Origin: Platanthera guangdongensis
Taxonomy: Eukaryota > Streptophyta > Magnoliopsida > Asparagales > Orchidaceae
Assembly: GCA_039583875.1 (NCBI GenBank)
Contig: CM077155.1
Location: 10,643,046 to 10,707,045 of the forward strand
DNA length: 64,000 nt
Direction: 5' to 3'
The notes under the pieces were generated by a model. The model was not told the DNA's origin. It did no database searches and saw only the letters and a list, made by a program, of their open reading frames with translations. Shown in pieces: positions 28,662-39,523 of this stretch; position 1 is the first letter of the stretch; each line of letters starts with the position of its first letter. Made by a program: the position numbers and the translations under genes.

Positions 28662-31600
28662 TTGTTTTATGTGCAGGTGAAGACCTATCCAACACCTAAC
28701 CAACAATGGTACTTGGATAGTGGGTGCTCTAAGTACATGACAGGGAATAAGGACAACCTCACATCCTTCAGAGCCAAGCTTGGACCTAAAGTTATCTTTG
28801 GTGATTCAAACTTTGGACAGACTAAAGGATATGGTGCAGTCAAGATTGGATCAGTAACTTTCAAGAATGTAGCTTATGTGGAAGGACTGAAGCACAACCT
28901 AATTAGCATTAGTCAGCTGTGTGATGAAGGCTACCAGGTGACCTTCAGCAAAGCCTTATGCAAAATCAAGTCAGAGGACAACACAACTGTGTTGACAGGT
29001 AAAAGAAAATGTAACATCTATCTAGTAGATTTTCTTTCAACTGATGTAGATATCTGCTTGTTCAATTCTGTCTGTAGACCAAATATCTTATGGCATAAGA
29101 GATTAGGACACCTAAACCTTAGAACTATTGCTAGGCTATCCAAGGACAACCTTGTTAGAGGACTACCTTCTGGCCCCTACAAGAAGGAAGGACTCTGCAG
29201 GGCTTGTCAATTAGGCACGCAAACTAAAAATAGCTTTAAGTCACTTAATAAGAGTGATTCACCTAGGATATTGTACCTGTTACACATGGATATTTTTGGA
29301 CCCATCACAGTACAAAGCCTAGGAGGGAAATCTTACACTTTAGTAGTTGTAGATGACTTCTCTAGATTCACTTGGGTGTTCTTTCTAAGGAAGAAGTCTG
29401 ATAACTTTAAGTGTCTGACAGAGTTTCTCAAATGTATACAGATTGAGTTCAATACTCACATTGTCCTGATCAGAAGTGATCATGGGACAGAGTTTGATTC
29501 TCTTCTTATGCAAGAGTTCTGTCAGAGTGAAGAGATCAGACATACTTTCTCAGCTCCTAGAACTCCTCAACAAAATGGGGTAGCTGAAAGGAAAAATAGA
29601 ACCCTTATTGAATCTGCCACTACATTGTTGTCAGATGCTCATCTACCTCTATCCTTTTGGGCAGAGGCAGTGAACACCTCCAACTATGTGCTGAATAGAA
29701 GTCTGATACATAAACTAAAGGGAAAGACTCCCTATGAATTACTCAAAGGGAAGAAACCTAAAGTTGATTATTTTAGAGTCTTTGGTTGTATTTGCTACAT
29801 TCATAACAATGACAAGAAATATTTAGCAAAATTTCAAGCCAAAGCTGATGAAGGAGTGTTTCTGGGATACTCCATGATCAGCAAGGCTTATAGGGTTTAT
29901 AATAAATCATCTTTAAAAATTGAGGAATCTGTTCACATTTCATTTGATGAATCTAACATGTCTTTCAAGGAGAAGATCTCTTCTACCATAGAACCTTTGC
30001 AGGAACATTCTCTAGTTGAAGACTTGAACAAGTTACAGGTTACTCAAGAGGATGAAAGCAGTGGAGATGAAGAAAATGCTCAACATATTGAAGAACAACT
30101 TGAAGAGCCAGTTGTTGTACCACAAGAGGAAACAACAACACAGGTTGGTGAACAATCAACACCCCATGTTGATTTAGTAACATCAAGAGACCATCCAATT
30201 TCCCAAATAATTGAAGAAATCTCACCTGGTGTGCAAACTAGAAATCAGGTCAACCAAAACCTGTTGTACACTTGCTTCCTATCTCAAATTGAACCTCAGT
30301 CCATTCAAGATGCAGAGGAAGATCCACACTAGATCATTGCAATGCAAGAGGAGTTGCATCAATTTGAGAGAAACAAAGTATGAGAACTAGTGCCAAAGCC
30401 TAAGGATCATTCCATTGTTGGAACAAAGTGAGTATTCAGAAAAAATTGGATGATCAAGGAGTAATTATAAGGAACAAGGCAAGGCTAGTTGCTCAGGGAT
30501 ACTCTCAAGAAGAAGGAATAGACTACGACCAGACCTTTGCACCAGTTGCAAGATTAGAAGCCATCAGAATATTCTTAGCTTATGCAGCACATAAAGGCTT
30601 CAAGGTATATCAGATGGATGTCAAAAGTGCATTTCTAAATGGAGACATCAAAGAGAAAGTTTATGTCAGACAACCTCCAGGTTTTATCTCTCCAACTTAT
30701 CCTAATTATGTTTTTAGATTGAATAAAGCATTATATGGTCTCAAGCAAGCTCCTAGAGCATGGTATGAGACCCTAGCATGCTTTCTCTTGGAAAATGATT
30801 TTATAAGGGGTAGAGTAGACCAAACTCTTTTCATTAGAACCCATAAGTCTCATACCCTACTAGTACAGATTTATGTAGACGATATTATTTTTGGTTCTAC
30901 TGACTCCAAATTGTGCAGAAGGTTTTCTAACCTAATGCATTCTAAATTTGAGATGAGTAGCATGGGTGAGCTATCCTTCTTCCTAGGATTGCAAGTCAAG
31001 CAACATGCTGAAGGCATCTTTATTTCTCAAACCAAATATGCAAATGAATTGGTTAAAAATTTTGGTATGTCTGAAGCATCTTGTATGAAAACACCCATGC
31101 CTACTAATGCTGTATTGGATGCTGATGAACATGGGAAACCTGTTGATCAGACAACATATAGAGCAATGATTGGCTCTTTACTGTATCTTACAGCTAGTAG
31201 ACCAGATATAATGTTTGCTACATGTATATGTGCTAGGTTCCAAGTAAGCCCTAGAGAGTCACACCTAACACTAGTAAAGAGGATTCTCAGGTATGTTAAA
31301 AGTTGTCCAAATCTAGGTCTCTGGTATCCAAAAGATTCAGCATTTGATTTAACTGGATTCTCTGATGCTGACTATGCTGGATGCAGAATTGACAGGAAAA
31401 GCACCAGTGGAACTTGTCAGTTCCTTGGTGACAGACTTGTCTCTTGGTTTTGTAAGAAACAAACATCTGTGTCAACTTCAACTGCTGAAGCTGAATATAT
31501 GGCTGCAGGCAGTTTTGTTCACAAATCTTGTGGATTCAAAACCAACTCCTAGACTATGGCTACAACTTAGAGAAGTCTAAAATCTTTTGTGATAACACCA

Positions 31601-31824
31601 GTGCTATTTCTATAGCTCAAAATCCAGTCCTCCATAGTAGGACAAAACACATAGAGATTAGGCATCATTTCTTAAGGGATAATGTTGAAAAGAATAAAAT
31701 TGAACTACAATATATCCCAACTGATTTACAAAGGGGAGATATTTTCACCAAGCCATTGGATGAAAAGAAACACACCTTCTTCCTAAATCAGTTAGGAATG
31801 TTAGATGGAGGAAGTCTTAAATAA
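28662..31824 (+). pseudogene. Element E pol (PR-INT-RT-RH)
   Basis: Protease WYLDSGCSKYMTGN (about 28710), pre-integrase LWHKRLGHLNLRTIARLSKD (about 29088), zinc-ligand CRACQLG, integrase core with MDIFGP (about 29286), RSDHGTEF (about 29473) and GVAERKNRTL (about 29578), so the D,D,E set is intact. Stops at 30330, 30381 and 30429, and a shortened A-run near 30440, disrupt the integrase-RT junction. RT runs [14 protein letters not shown] to [10 protein letters not shown] (about 30872). RNase H ([19 protein letters not shown]) is cut by a frameshift near 31520 and resumes with FCDNTSAIS and HIEIRHHFLRDN to GGSLK and TAA (31822). Pol is in the +1 frame relative to gag. Confidence 0.93.
28664..28676 (+). 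promoter_or_regulatory. Splice-acceptor-like site before E pol
   Basis: GTTTTATGTGCAG followed by GTGAAG. A donor-like AAG/GTAAAC lies 40 nt upstream (28637). Removing these 40 nt would bypass the gag stop and join gag to pol in frame, but 40 nt is short for a plant intron. Confidence 0.45.
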
Positions 31825-31916
31825 AATCCAAGATTTTGGAAGCTTAAAAATTGACCAAGACTAGGCAAACATCCTGATTTTTCTTAGTGTCTAGAATTTT
31901 TCTGATCTCTGAACTG

Positions 31917-32180
31917 CGCTCGACGATTTGCCCCAAGATCGTTGAACGGAGATCGACGATTTCCAAAATCGTCGACCTGAGTTCAGCGTTTCTCAGATAG
32001 TATGAACTATCTCTTCCGGTCAACGATCGTCGAACGGCGCTCGACGATTTTGTTCTTTGAACGATCGTCGAACAGAGCTCGACGCTCTCCAATATCGTCG
32101 AACGGAGATCGACGATGTTGAAGACTCTTCAGATTCCTTTAGAAGCCTCGATCGTCGAACTGAGTTCAACGATCTTTCCA
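31917..32180 (+). repeat. TCGTCGA palindrome block in E pol-ORF3 spacer
   Basis: Six to seven units such as ATCGTCGAACGGAGATCGAC followed by GAT, at about 30-50-nt spacing, filling the gap between pol and ORF3. Confidence 0.88.
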
Positions 32181-32300
32181 ATTCTGCGTCGAACCCTAAT
32201 ATAAAATTCATTTTTTCGCCGTCGTTCTCCTTTGCGCTTTCGATTTCTCTGCAAGAACTTTCTTTCCCTCCAAACAGTTCTGCACTTGGTCGTTTTGTTT

Positions 32301-32315
32301 GTTGAATTTTTGCAG
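32301..32315 (+). promoter_or_regulatory. Splice-acceptor-like site before E ORF3
   Basis: GTTGAATTTTTGCAG followed by GT, 6 nt before the ORF3 ATG. Confidence 0.5.
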
Positions 32316-32321
32316 GTACCC

Positions 32322-35300
32322 ATGGCCGTGTCTGTTGTCGTTCTAGCCGCCATGAAGTTTGATGCTGGTTTCGATATTGACATGGAATCCTTCAACACAA
32401 CTGACCAGGCTTTTCAGGATTTCTTGGGTTTATTCAAAGACCAGAACCTGACTGTCATTATGACCACAAGGATCAAGCTGGCATCTGATGAGATAAAGGA
32501 ATGGGTCTACACTGCCCACAATCAAGATAACAACACCATTGTTGGGTCTATATCTGGAACTCAGGTACCCTTAACCCCAACAATTTTAACAGAAGTTTTT
32601 GAGTTGAGAAATGGTGAAGATACTGCTGACCTGTCTGGAGAAGAGTATTCTGACCTGCTTGCCAGAATGGGTCATTCAGAGGGCAACCCTAGCAAGCTCT
32701 TCAAAAGGAACCTTTCTGTGGAATACAGATTCATGGCAGATGTTGTTGGGAAAGTACTACTGGCTAAGCACTCTGCCCATGATACAATCTCAAGGTATCA
32801 GCTCTGCCTCATGGGAGCCCTTATAGATAAGAAAAATCTGAATTGGGGAGAAGTCTTCTTTGACCTTATCAAGAAGAAAATCAACAAAAGTTTTGTCAAC
32901 TTTGGAAGGATCATTGGGGTGTTTCTGCAGCACAGGTGCCCTGCTTTGCTGGTCTCCTCTGGAATCCATATCAATGCTTCCAAGAGACTGTCTTGTGCCC
33001 TCTTTTGAAAGTGGGACAGACAAATCAGCAAGCCCAGCAGGCCCTCCTCCAGCACTCCTTCAGGCACAAGGACTCTAAGAGTCACTACCTCACAGGTCTC
33101 TGCCCCTGCAGATGACCTGCCTGCTGTTGTTGCCTCTCCTCCTCCTCCTCCAATTCCATCTCTTCCCATACCATCCACCATTCCAGCTCCATCCACCATC
33201 ATCATTTCCAGCCCCTCTCCAACATCCACACCATCTCCAGTACCTATTCTTCCAACACCAGAAGAACAATTCCTTCCATTATTCTCCTACCCTCCACCAG
33301 ATGTCAGTTCATCACCCTCTCATCCATTCTTCACCCTTATTGATGATTCCTTTATGGATGATTTACCATCCTCTCCTCCTGAGCTACCCTCATCCTCCAC
33401 TTCCTATTAAGACCTTCTACAACAAATCATTGACCAACCCACATTCACCTCATCTATCTTCATCCCACTCTCCTCCATATCCACCTTCCCAACATCTCAG
33501 CCATCTCTTCCCCCATTCTCCAGCTCTCCACCACCCTCACCATCAGCTGCTCCTCTATCTTCTACCTCTGCTCCAGTCACCCTTGAGCAAGTAGACCTTC
33601 CAGCCCTTGCTGACAGGTTGTATGAGTTGCTAGCCCCCAGGCTCTCTCTTCTGTTGGAGACCTCCTTGGCTCCACTACACATGTCAGTGGCAGCCCTCTC
33701 TGCCAGGATCTCTTCTATATTCCCTCAGGCAGCCCCTACAACAGTGTGCCTTGATCCAGCCCTGTCTGAATCTAGGCAGGGGGAGATGCCCCATGAAGTG
33801 AGTCTTCCTGCTGCTGCTGTTGCTGCTTCTATTTCTATGAGCCTATCTGCTGCTGCTGCTGTTATTGCTGCTTCTTCAGCTTCTGCTCTTGCTGCTGTTG
33901 CTGTGCCTCAAGCACAAAGTCCTCCTGCTGCAGTCCTTGTAATAGACCTCAGGTCTTTGCTATCAAGCTTTGATCAGTTTTATTTCAGCTGTCTGCCAGA
34001 ACCAGTTGCTGTCCAGCCTCCAGAGGATCTATCCAAGGCACTTGTGCCATTTTCTTGTTGTGACCCAAGCATCATCACCTCCTTTGTCAATTCAGTGTTT
34101 GCTGCTGCTTCTTCTGAAGAAAGCATTATTGTTGCTTCTGATATTGTTGCCCCTACTGCTGCTGAACTTTCTGATACTGCTGCTGAAGTTTTTGTCATTA
34201 CTGTTGAACCAATTTCCAAGGAAATTCTTATGTCAGAGGCACCTGAGTTTGAGCCTTCTGTAGTTTCTGATGATTTCTCTGCTGTTATTTCTGCTGGTGT
34301 TAGTGAGACTGTTGCTGCTGCTGTCACTTCTCCAGAGCCTATAGTTGCTGCTGTTGTTGTTACTGCTTCTACTCTATCTGCTGCTGTTATTGCTTCAACA
34401 CCTGCTGTTGCACCATCTGTTGCCTCATCTGCTTCTGTACAGCTCAAGAAGGATCTAATGAAGAAAATTGATGCTCTTTATGATGACCAGAGTTCTGAAA
34501 GTGATGAATTTAGAACAGACTCTGATGACTCTTCTGCTACCATTGCCAGGAATAGGAAGGCAAGGAGCAAAGCTATGAAGAGAGTACCTCCAGCCAAAGT
34601 CAAAGACAATAATGATATTCCATACTACATTCTACATGACTGCCCTATTACTGAGCACTGGATGCAGTACTCCAAGAACCAACTGAAAGCAATGAAAAAG
34701 AAGAGAAAATATGAAAAGGGTTCCTCTCAATTCCAACACTCTCATCCTCCTCCACCACCTCCTCCTGATGCAGGTGCAGGTGCAAGCTCTGCAGCTCAAC
34801 CCCCAGCCAGAAGTCAGGCCCCCTATCAGCCTCATGCTAGATCTTATAATAGGGGAAGCCAATCCAGTGGATCTCAATCTAGGAGAGGAGGATACAGAGG
34901 AAATCAAAGAGATCTCCAAGTCTACTCCAAAGGGTACTCAAGGCAACACCCTTATTCCAGGGGAGGACAAATTTCTTCTGATACAACATCTGGTCCTTTT
35001 CCCTATAAGCTGAAAGAAACTGTGTCTTCCAGGCCTCCTCAAGACAATCCCTCTAACAGATATGAGCCACCTGTACCTTTTGAGGATCCTGAGAACAATC
35101 TAGCTGCTTGGGCTGTAAGATTAAAAGAACTAGCTGCACTGGATCAGATCAAAAAGGCTAGAGAGTAAGGAAAAGATTCATCTAACATCTCAACAATGTC
35201 TGAACAGAGACAGAAAGAGCTAGAAAGATATGCATCAAGCAAGTTCTTTGATTCTGACAGGTATATGGAATTACATCCTGAAGCTGTAGTTCCCAGGCCT

Positions 35301-35405
35301 AAAAAGCAAACATATTTAGGTGCAGCAGATGATACCAGATCAAACAAAGAAGCCCTCAATCCTAACAGAGAGATCAAACTTGTTAAGGGCAAGGAAAAGA
35401 AATGA
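32322..35405 (+). pseudogene. Element E ORF3, 1028 codons with three in-frame stops
   Basis: One uninterrupted frame apart from TGA 33006, TAA 33408 and TAA 35166. N-terminal domain (residues 1-228) with MKFDAGFDIDMESF, MADVVGKVLLAKHSAHDTIS and NFGRIIGVFLQHRCPALL, resembling the 'putative plant transposon protein' family. Then a Pro/Ser-rich linker to about residue 420, a helical segment (DRLYELLAPRLSLLLETSLA), a long Ala/Val/Ser stretch with GCT repeats (33805-33910, 34290-34440), a Lys-rich region with IPYYILHDCPITEHWMQYSK, a Gly/Arg/Ser/Gln stretch, VPFEDPENN, and LHPEAVVPR near the basic C-terminus. Lacks signal peptide or membrane helix, so 'envelope' is not supported. It is the best reference copy of ORF3 in the window. 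Confidence 0.85.
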
Positions 35406-35573
35406 TAATGTAAGGTGACAATTTCTGTGATTTCTGATTACTATCTGGATGATATATATCTCTGTGGTTCTGCAATGTCTAGCTTGTTGCTTTTCTGTTT
35501 TTCTGCTTGTATGTTGTTATTTAAATTTTTCCAAAGTTTGTAAATAGTAATCCTAACCCAAATAGGGGGAGAT
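35406..35573 (+). other. E 3' untranslated region and polypurine tract
   Basis: Short T-rich spacer ending AACCCAAATAGGGGGAGAT before the 3' LTR. Confidence 0.85.
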
Positions 35574-37078
35574 TGTTGGAACACCCTATTACTAATTTGG
35601 GTCAGGATCACTATGTCTCTAGGAACAAATGCTTGACCTCCTGTATAGCTCAATATGTCAATTAGAATTGAGTCTAAGGGTTAGAAGTCTAGGTTTGGAA
35701 GCTGCCCTGAAGACCAGGATTTTTTGTTTTGGAGACTAAGTCATATCGTCGAGCTCAGCACGACGATTTGTCGAACTCCGATCGACGATCGTCTAGCTCA
35801 ACTTCATCAGATCGTCGAACTCCATTCGACTATCGCTGAGCTCAACTTCACCATATCGTCGAACTCCATTCGACGATCGGTGAGCTCAGTTCGACGATCT
35901 TGACTCAGCTTTGGATCTTTATCTCTGAGCTCAGTTCGACGATCTTTGAGCTCAGATCGACGATATTTTGCTGTTGTATATTTCCAGATCGCTGAGCTCA
36001 GTTCGACGATAACAGAGCTCAGTTCGACGATTTCAGATAACTTCAAGGATGTTTCTAGATTCAAATTCAAATCAGTTAAGACATTATTCTGCAATTAATT
36101 CAGAGATTTCCTAGCCGTTTTCATTCATTTCTGGACCAAGTTTCAAGGAACATTTCTGTGGACTTTCCTCCAGAAGAGATTTTGCAATTAAGGATGCAAT
36201 TAATGCAGACCAACGACTATTCTTCTCAGAGAATGTTTTTGTTCAGTACCAGAGAATAAAAGAGAGAATTCCTTTTTGAATTACCAAGAGAGATACACAG
36301 ACAAACAGACAGACATCAATAATCTTCAACAAAATCTTCTGTCTCAAAGAATTCTCAAGAACACTCATCCAAGGAGATCAATCTTTTCAAAAATCTTCAG
36401 ATCTCTTTAGTTTCAAAGTGTTCAAGGCCAACATACTTCAAGACTCCAGACATTCAACATTTCAGCTATTACTGAAATCATCTATTGCTGGAGTTCAATC
36501 TTTGAAGGCCTATCACCCTCAGCAAAGCTTTTCTTCCTGAAGATCTTAAGGATTCAGGAGGAGCTTTGACATCAACAATCCACATAGTCTTCTCATTTGT
36601 TTGAGAAAGAGAAGACTTACATCACTCTCTCACCCCCTCTCTGTAAAGGATTTCTCAAACTCCCTACAAAAGTTTGAGCTTGGTTTTTGAGCACCTTGTC
36701 AAAAGCTCATTGGTGGCAAGACACCTGATCAAAAAAATCTGATTTGGTTTTTGAGCACCTTATCAAAAGCTCATTGGTGCCCAGGACACCTGATCAACTC
36801 ATCCTGTAGTGGATTTCTACCTAGGGTGGTAGAAGAGTGGATGTACCCAAGTTTAGGGGAACCACTATATTTCCTTGTGTCCACTGGTTTTGCTTGTTTT
36901 TATTTTTGTTTCTGGCCTTGATTTTTCTGTGATTAGCTTTTCATTAACTTAGTTCTGTGATTAGATTTATTACTGTTTCCCTGCTCACTCTTATTACAAC
37001 AATTGTTGTAAAAAGTTTCAAAGCACCATATACTCTATTCACCCCCTCTATAGTATATCAGATCTAGCTGCACTTTCA
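35574..37078 (+). repeat. 3' LTR of element E
   Basis: 1505 bp, near-identical to the 5' LTR, including the palindrome block at 35746-36040. Confidence 0.95.
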
Positions 37079-37083
37079 GGAAG
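37079..37083 (+). other. Target-site duplication GGAAG (right) of element E
   Basis: Exact copy of 24944-24948. Confidence 0.92.
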
Positions 37084-39330
37084 TTTATTTCGGAAGAATC
37101 CTGGGGATCTTCCTCCAAGAGAAGGCTGGTGAATGCATGGTCTCCCCGACCATCTTCATCAATGTCAACAAGCGCCTCACATGCGCCTTATTTGGCAGAT
37201 GGGAGAAGACTATCTCCAAGCCCTCCAAGGCTTCCTCCTCCTCCATCCCAGCATCTGAGAGCACCAGGGATGTAAAGGCCACTCCTCACCCTGCTGAAGA
37301 GGTCATTCCATCTCCACAACCTCTTCCAGCAACCCATCTTCCCTCCTCAACCACTCTTCACATTCCTCCCACTTCCCCCACTCATGTTCCTTCATCACCA
37401 CAGCATAACTCTATGCCTACTCCTCCTCCATCTCCACCCCTTGACATCACAAACATTCCTACTCATCCAGCTTCACCTCATGAGACATCTATTCCTACAC
37501 CTCCTCAGTCTCCTCTTCCCCCTCATCTGTCCTCCATTCCATCTTACAACATACCCACAGACTCTATCATGCCAGATGCCCCCATTCCATCTGATATTCC
37601 ACCTTTCATTTCATCCTCTTCCCCTTCCCCATTTGATCCATCTACCATCATCTCCTTGCTCACTCCCCTCATCAAATCTCTCATCCAAGAGGCCATTACA
37701 CCTCTTGTGACCTCTATCAATTCTTTATCTGCCCAGATTTCTACCCTATCTGCTGCCCCCTCTTCATTCAGGGGCCTGGCTCCAGGTATTCCTAAACCCA
37801 GGCAGGTGAAGGTTCTCTATGAAGAAGCAGCAGCAGATGCAGCAGCATCACCAGATGCAGCAGCAGCAGATACAGTAGCAACCCCCTCTACAGCAGAAGT
37901 TTCAGATACAGATACAGATAGTTTGCCAGATTTTGATTCTGAGATGATTGAATTAATTCAGTTTATGGATACTGACAATGGCTTAGATGAGTCAGTTGAG
38001 CAAATAAAAACTGTTGGTGATTTCCATTTAAATCCCACAGTAAATTTGTCTGTTTTGTTGAGTAGTTTTTGATACAGTTTTTATGCAGTTTCTTCCAGCA
38101 GCTTTTACTAAGCCAAGTTTGGCTATTGTACCCTATACCTCCCCAATAAGTCCAGCAGTTGCTAAGCAACTCTGTGACAGTTTTGCTCCTCCAGTGGTTG
38201 CTCCATCAACTTCAGTCATTCCAGAAGATATTTCAGTACCAGTTTTTATTATGGATGACTCTCCTTTGGCTGATTTGGATGAGCTTATCCAGGCTGATAT
38301 TGAAGAGGAGAATAAGGCAGCAGCTGAAAGCTCTGTCCCCATTGTTTCTGACTCCTGTGCAGTCTCCTCCTCTTCTGTTGCTGATATTCCAATTCCTGAA
38401 CCTTCTGCCCCTCCTCCAGAAAAAGCTATTATTTCTGATAAAGCTTTGAAAGCTTTGGATGCTCTTTATGACATCCCTCAGGGTTCTGATTCAGAAGAAG
38501 AAGATGATGATGACTCAGATGAAGATGCTGTCAGTAAGAAAAAGAAGATGCTGACAAAGAAAAGGAAGGCTCCTCCTCCTCCAGCTCCAAAGCCTAATCC
38601 CACTGCTGACACCCCTTACTATATTCTACACAATGTCACTCCATACAAGGGAATGCCTGCATGGATGTGGTTGTCAAAGAACCAGCAAAAGGAAAGAAAG
38701 AGAAGTAGGAGATACTCTCCTCTAGTGCACAGATACAGGAAGGATCCTCCTCCTCCTCCAGCAACTGGTGCCTCTAGCTCCTCTAGATCTCAGAGATCTG
38801 CCCCCATGCAGACATATCAGAGACAGTCAGGGAGATCATCTGGAAGCAGCCAGCAGAGGCAGCCATCCTCAGGTAATCAACAACAGCATCAGCAGCAAAA
38901 GCAACAAACCTCTGAAGTACAGAAAGCTGACAGTCCAAAAAGGCCATATTCCCCTCCAATTCCTTTTGAAGATCCTGAAACTGCAAATACTACAAAAATG
39001 GCCAGATTACAGGAGTTAATTGGACTATCTCTGATTAATAAAGCCAAGGCTGAAGGTAAAGATACATCAGGGTTAACAACAATGTCAAAGTACAGAAAAG
39101 AAGAGCTAAAAAGATTTGACAAAGGCAATAAATTATTTAATGTTGATGACTATATGAAACTTCATCCAGAAGCAGTTGTCCCCAGAGCAACATCATTGAA
39201 CATTATAGGGGCAGCTGATATGACTATGACAAAGGCCCAGGCTTCAGATCCCAAGAGAGAAATCATCTTTAAGAAGCCAGAAGAGAAACCAACTGAAGAC
39301 AGGTCCAAGCAGAAGAAACCAAAGAAGTAA
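37084..39330 (+). pseudogene. Element A ORF3, C-terminal part
   Basis: Rejoins the N-terminal part across E with no lost codon. In order: end of the conserved core with NKRLTCALFGRWEKTISKPS (about 37167), a long Pro/Ser/His-rich linker, a helical region (FDPSTIISLLTPLIKSLIQE, about 37633), an Ala/Asp-rich stretch encoded by CAG repeats (37828-37870), and acidic SLPDFDSEM. After a frameshift near 38060 comes a Lys-rich motif, TPYYILHNVTPYKGMPAWMW (about 38611-38670), an Arg/Ser/Gln-rich stretch, PPIPFEDPE, and KLHPEAVVPRA with a basic tail ending KPKK. The same order of motifs in D and E shows a conserved multidomain protein. Function unknown; the basic and disordered C-half suggests nucleic-acid binding. 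Confidence 0.82.
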
Positions 39331-39523
39331 TTTTCACGTTGTTTCAATTTCTATCTGTTTTTGTTTTTCAAACTATGCTATCTGTTTAAACAAAGCTGTG
39401 TATATATATATCTGTTGCATGTGTTGGTAATTCTCTGTCAGATATATTTCTTTTCTTGCTTTGTTTTTCTGTTTGTTTCTATTTTGAGTTTCTGTTAGTG
39501 ACCTCACCCAAATAGGGAGAGAT
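39331..39523 (+). other. A 3' untranslated region and polypurine tract
   Basis: T-rich spacer ending CACCCAAATAGGGAGAGAT directly before the 3' LTR. Confidence 0.8.

Larger units (their letters stand above)
24949..37078 (+). mobile_element. Element E: youngest, uninterrupted Sirevirus-like element (12.1 kb)
   Basis: LTR 24949-26452, PBS, gag, pol, ORF3, PPT, LTR 35574-37078, flanked by GGAAG. LTRs of 1504 and 1505 bp start TGTTGGAACACC and end CTGCACTTTCA. About nine differences are seen in the first 290 bp by eye. Gag and ORF3 are each one continuous frame hit only by single stops; pol has stops and two frameshifts. Confidence 0.95.

Noticed and set aside
33112..33594. 160-codon Pro/His/Leu-rich open frame
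   Set aside because: Out-of-frame shadow of the Pro/Ser linker of E ORF3, which is in the frame of 32322.
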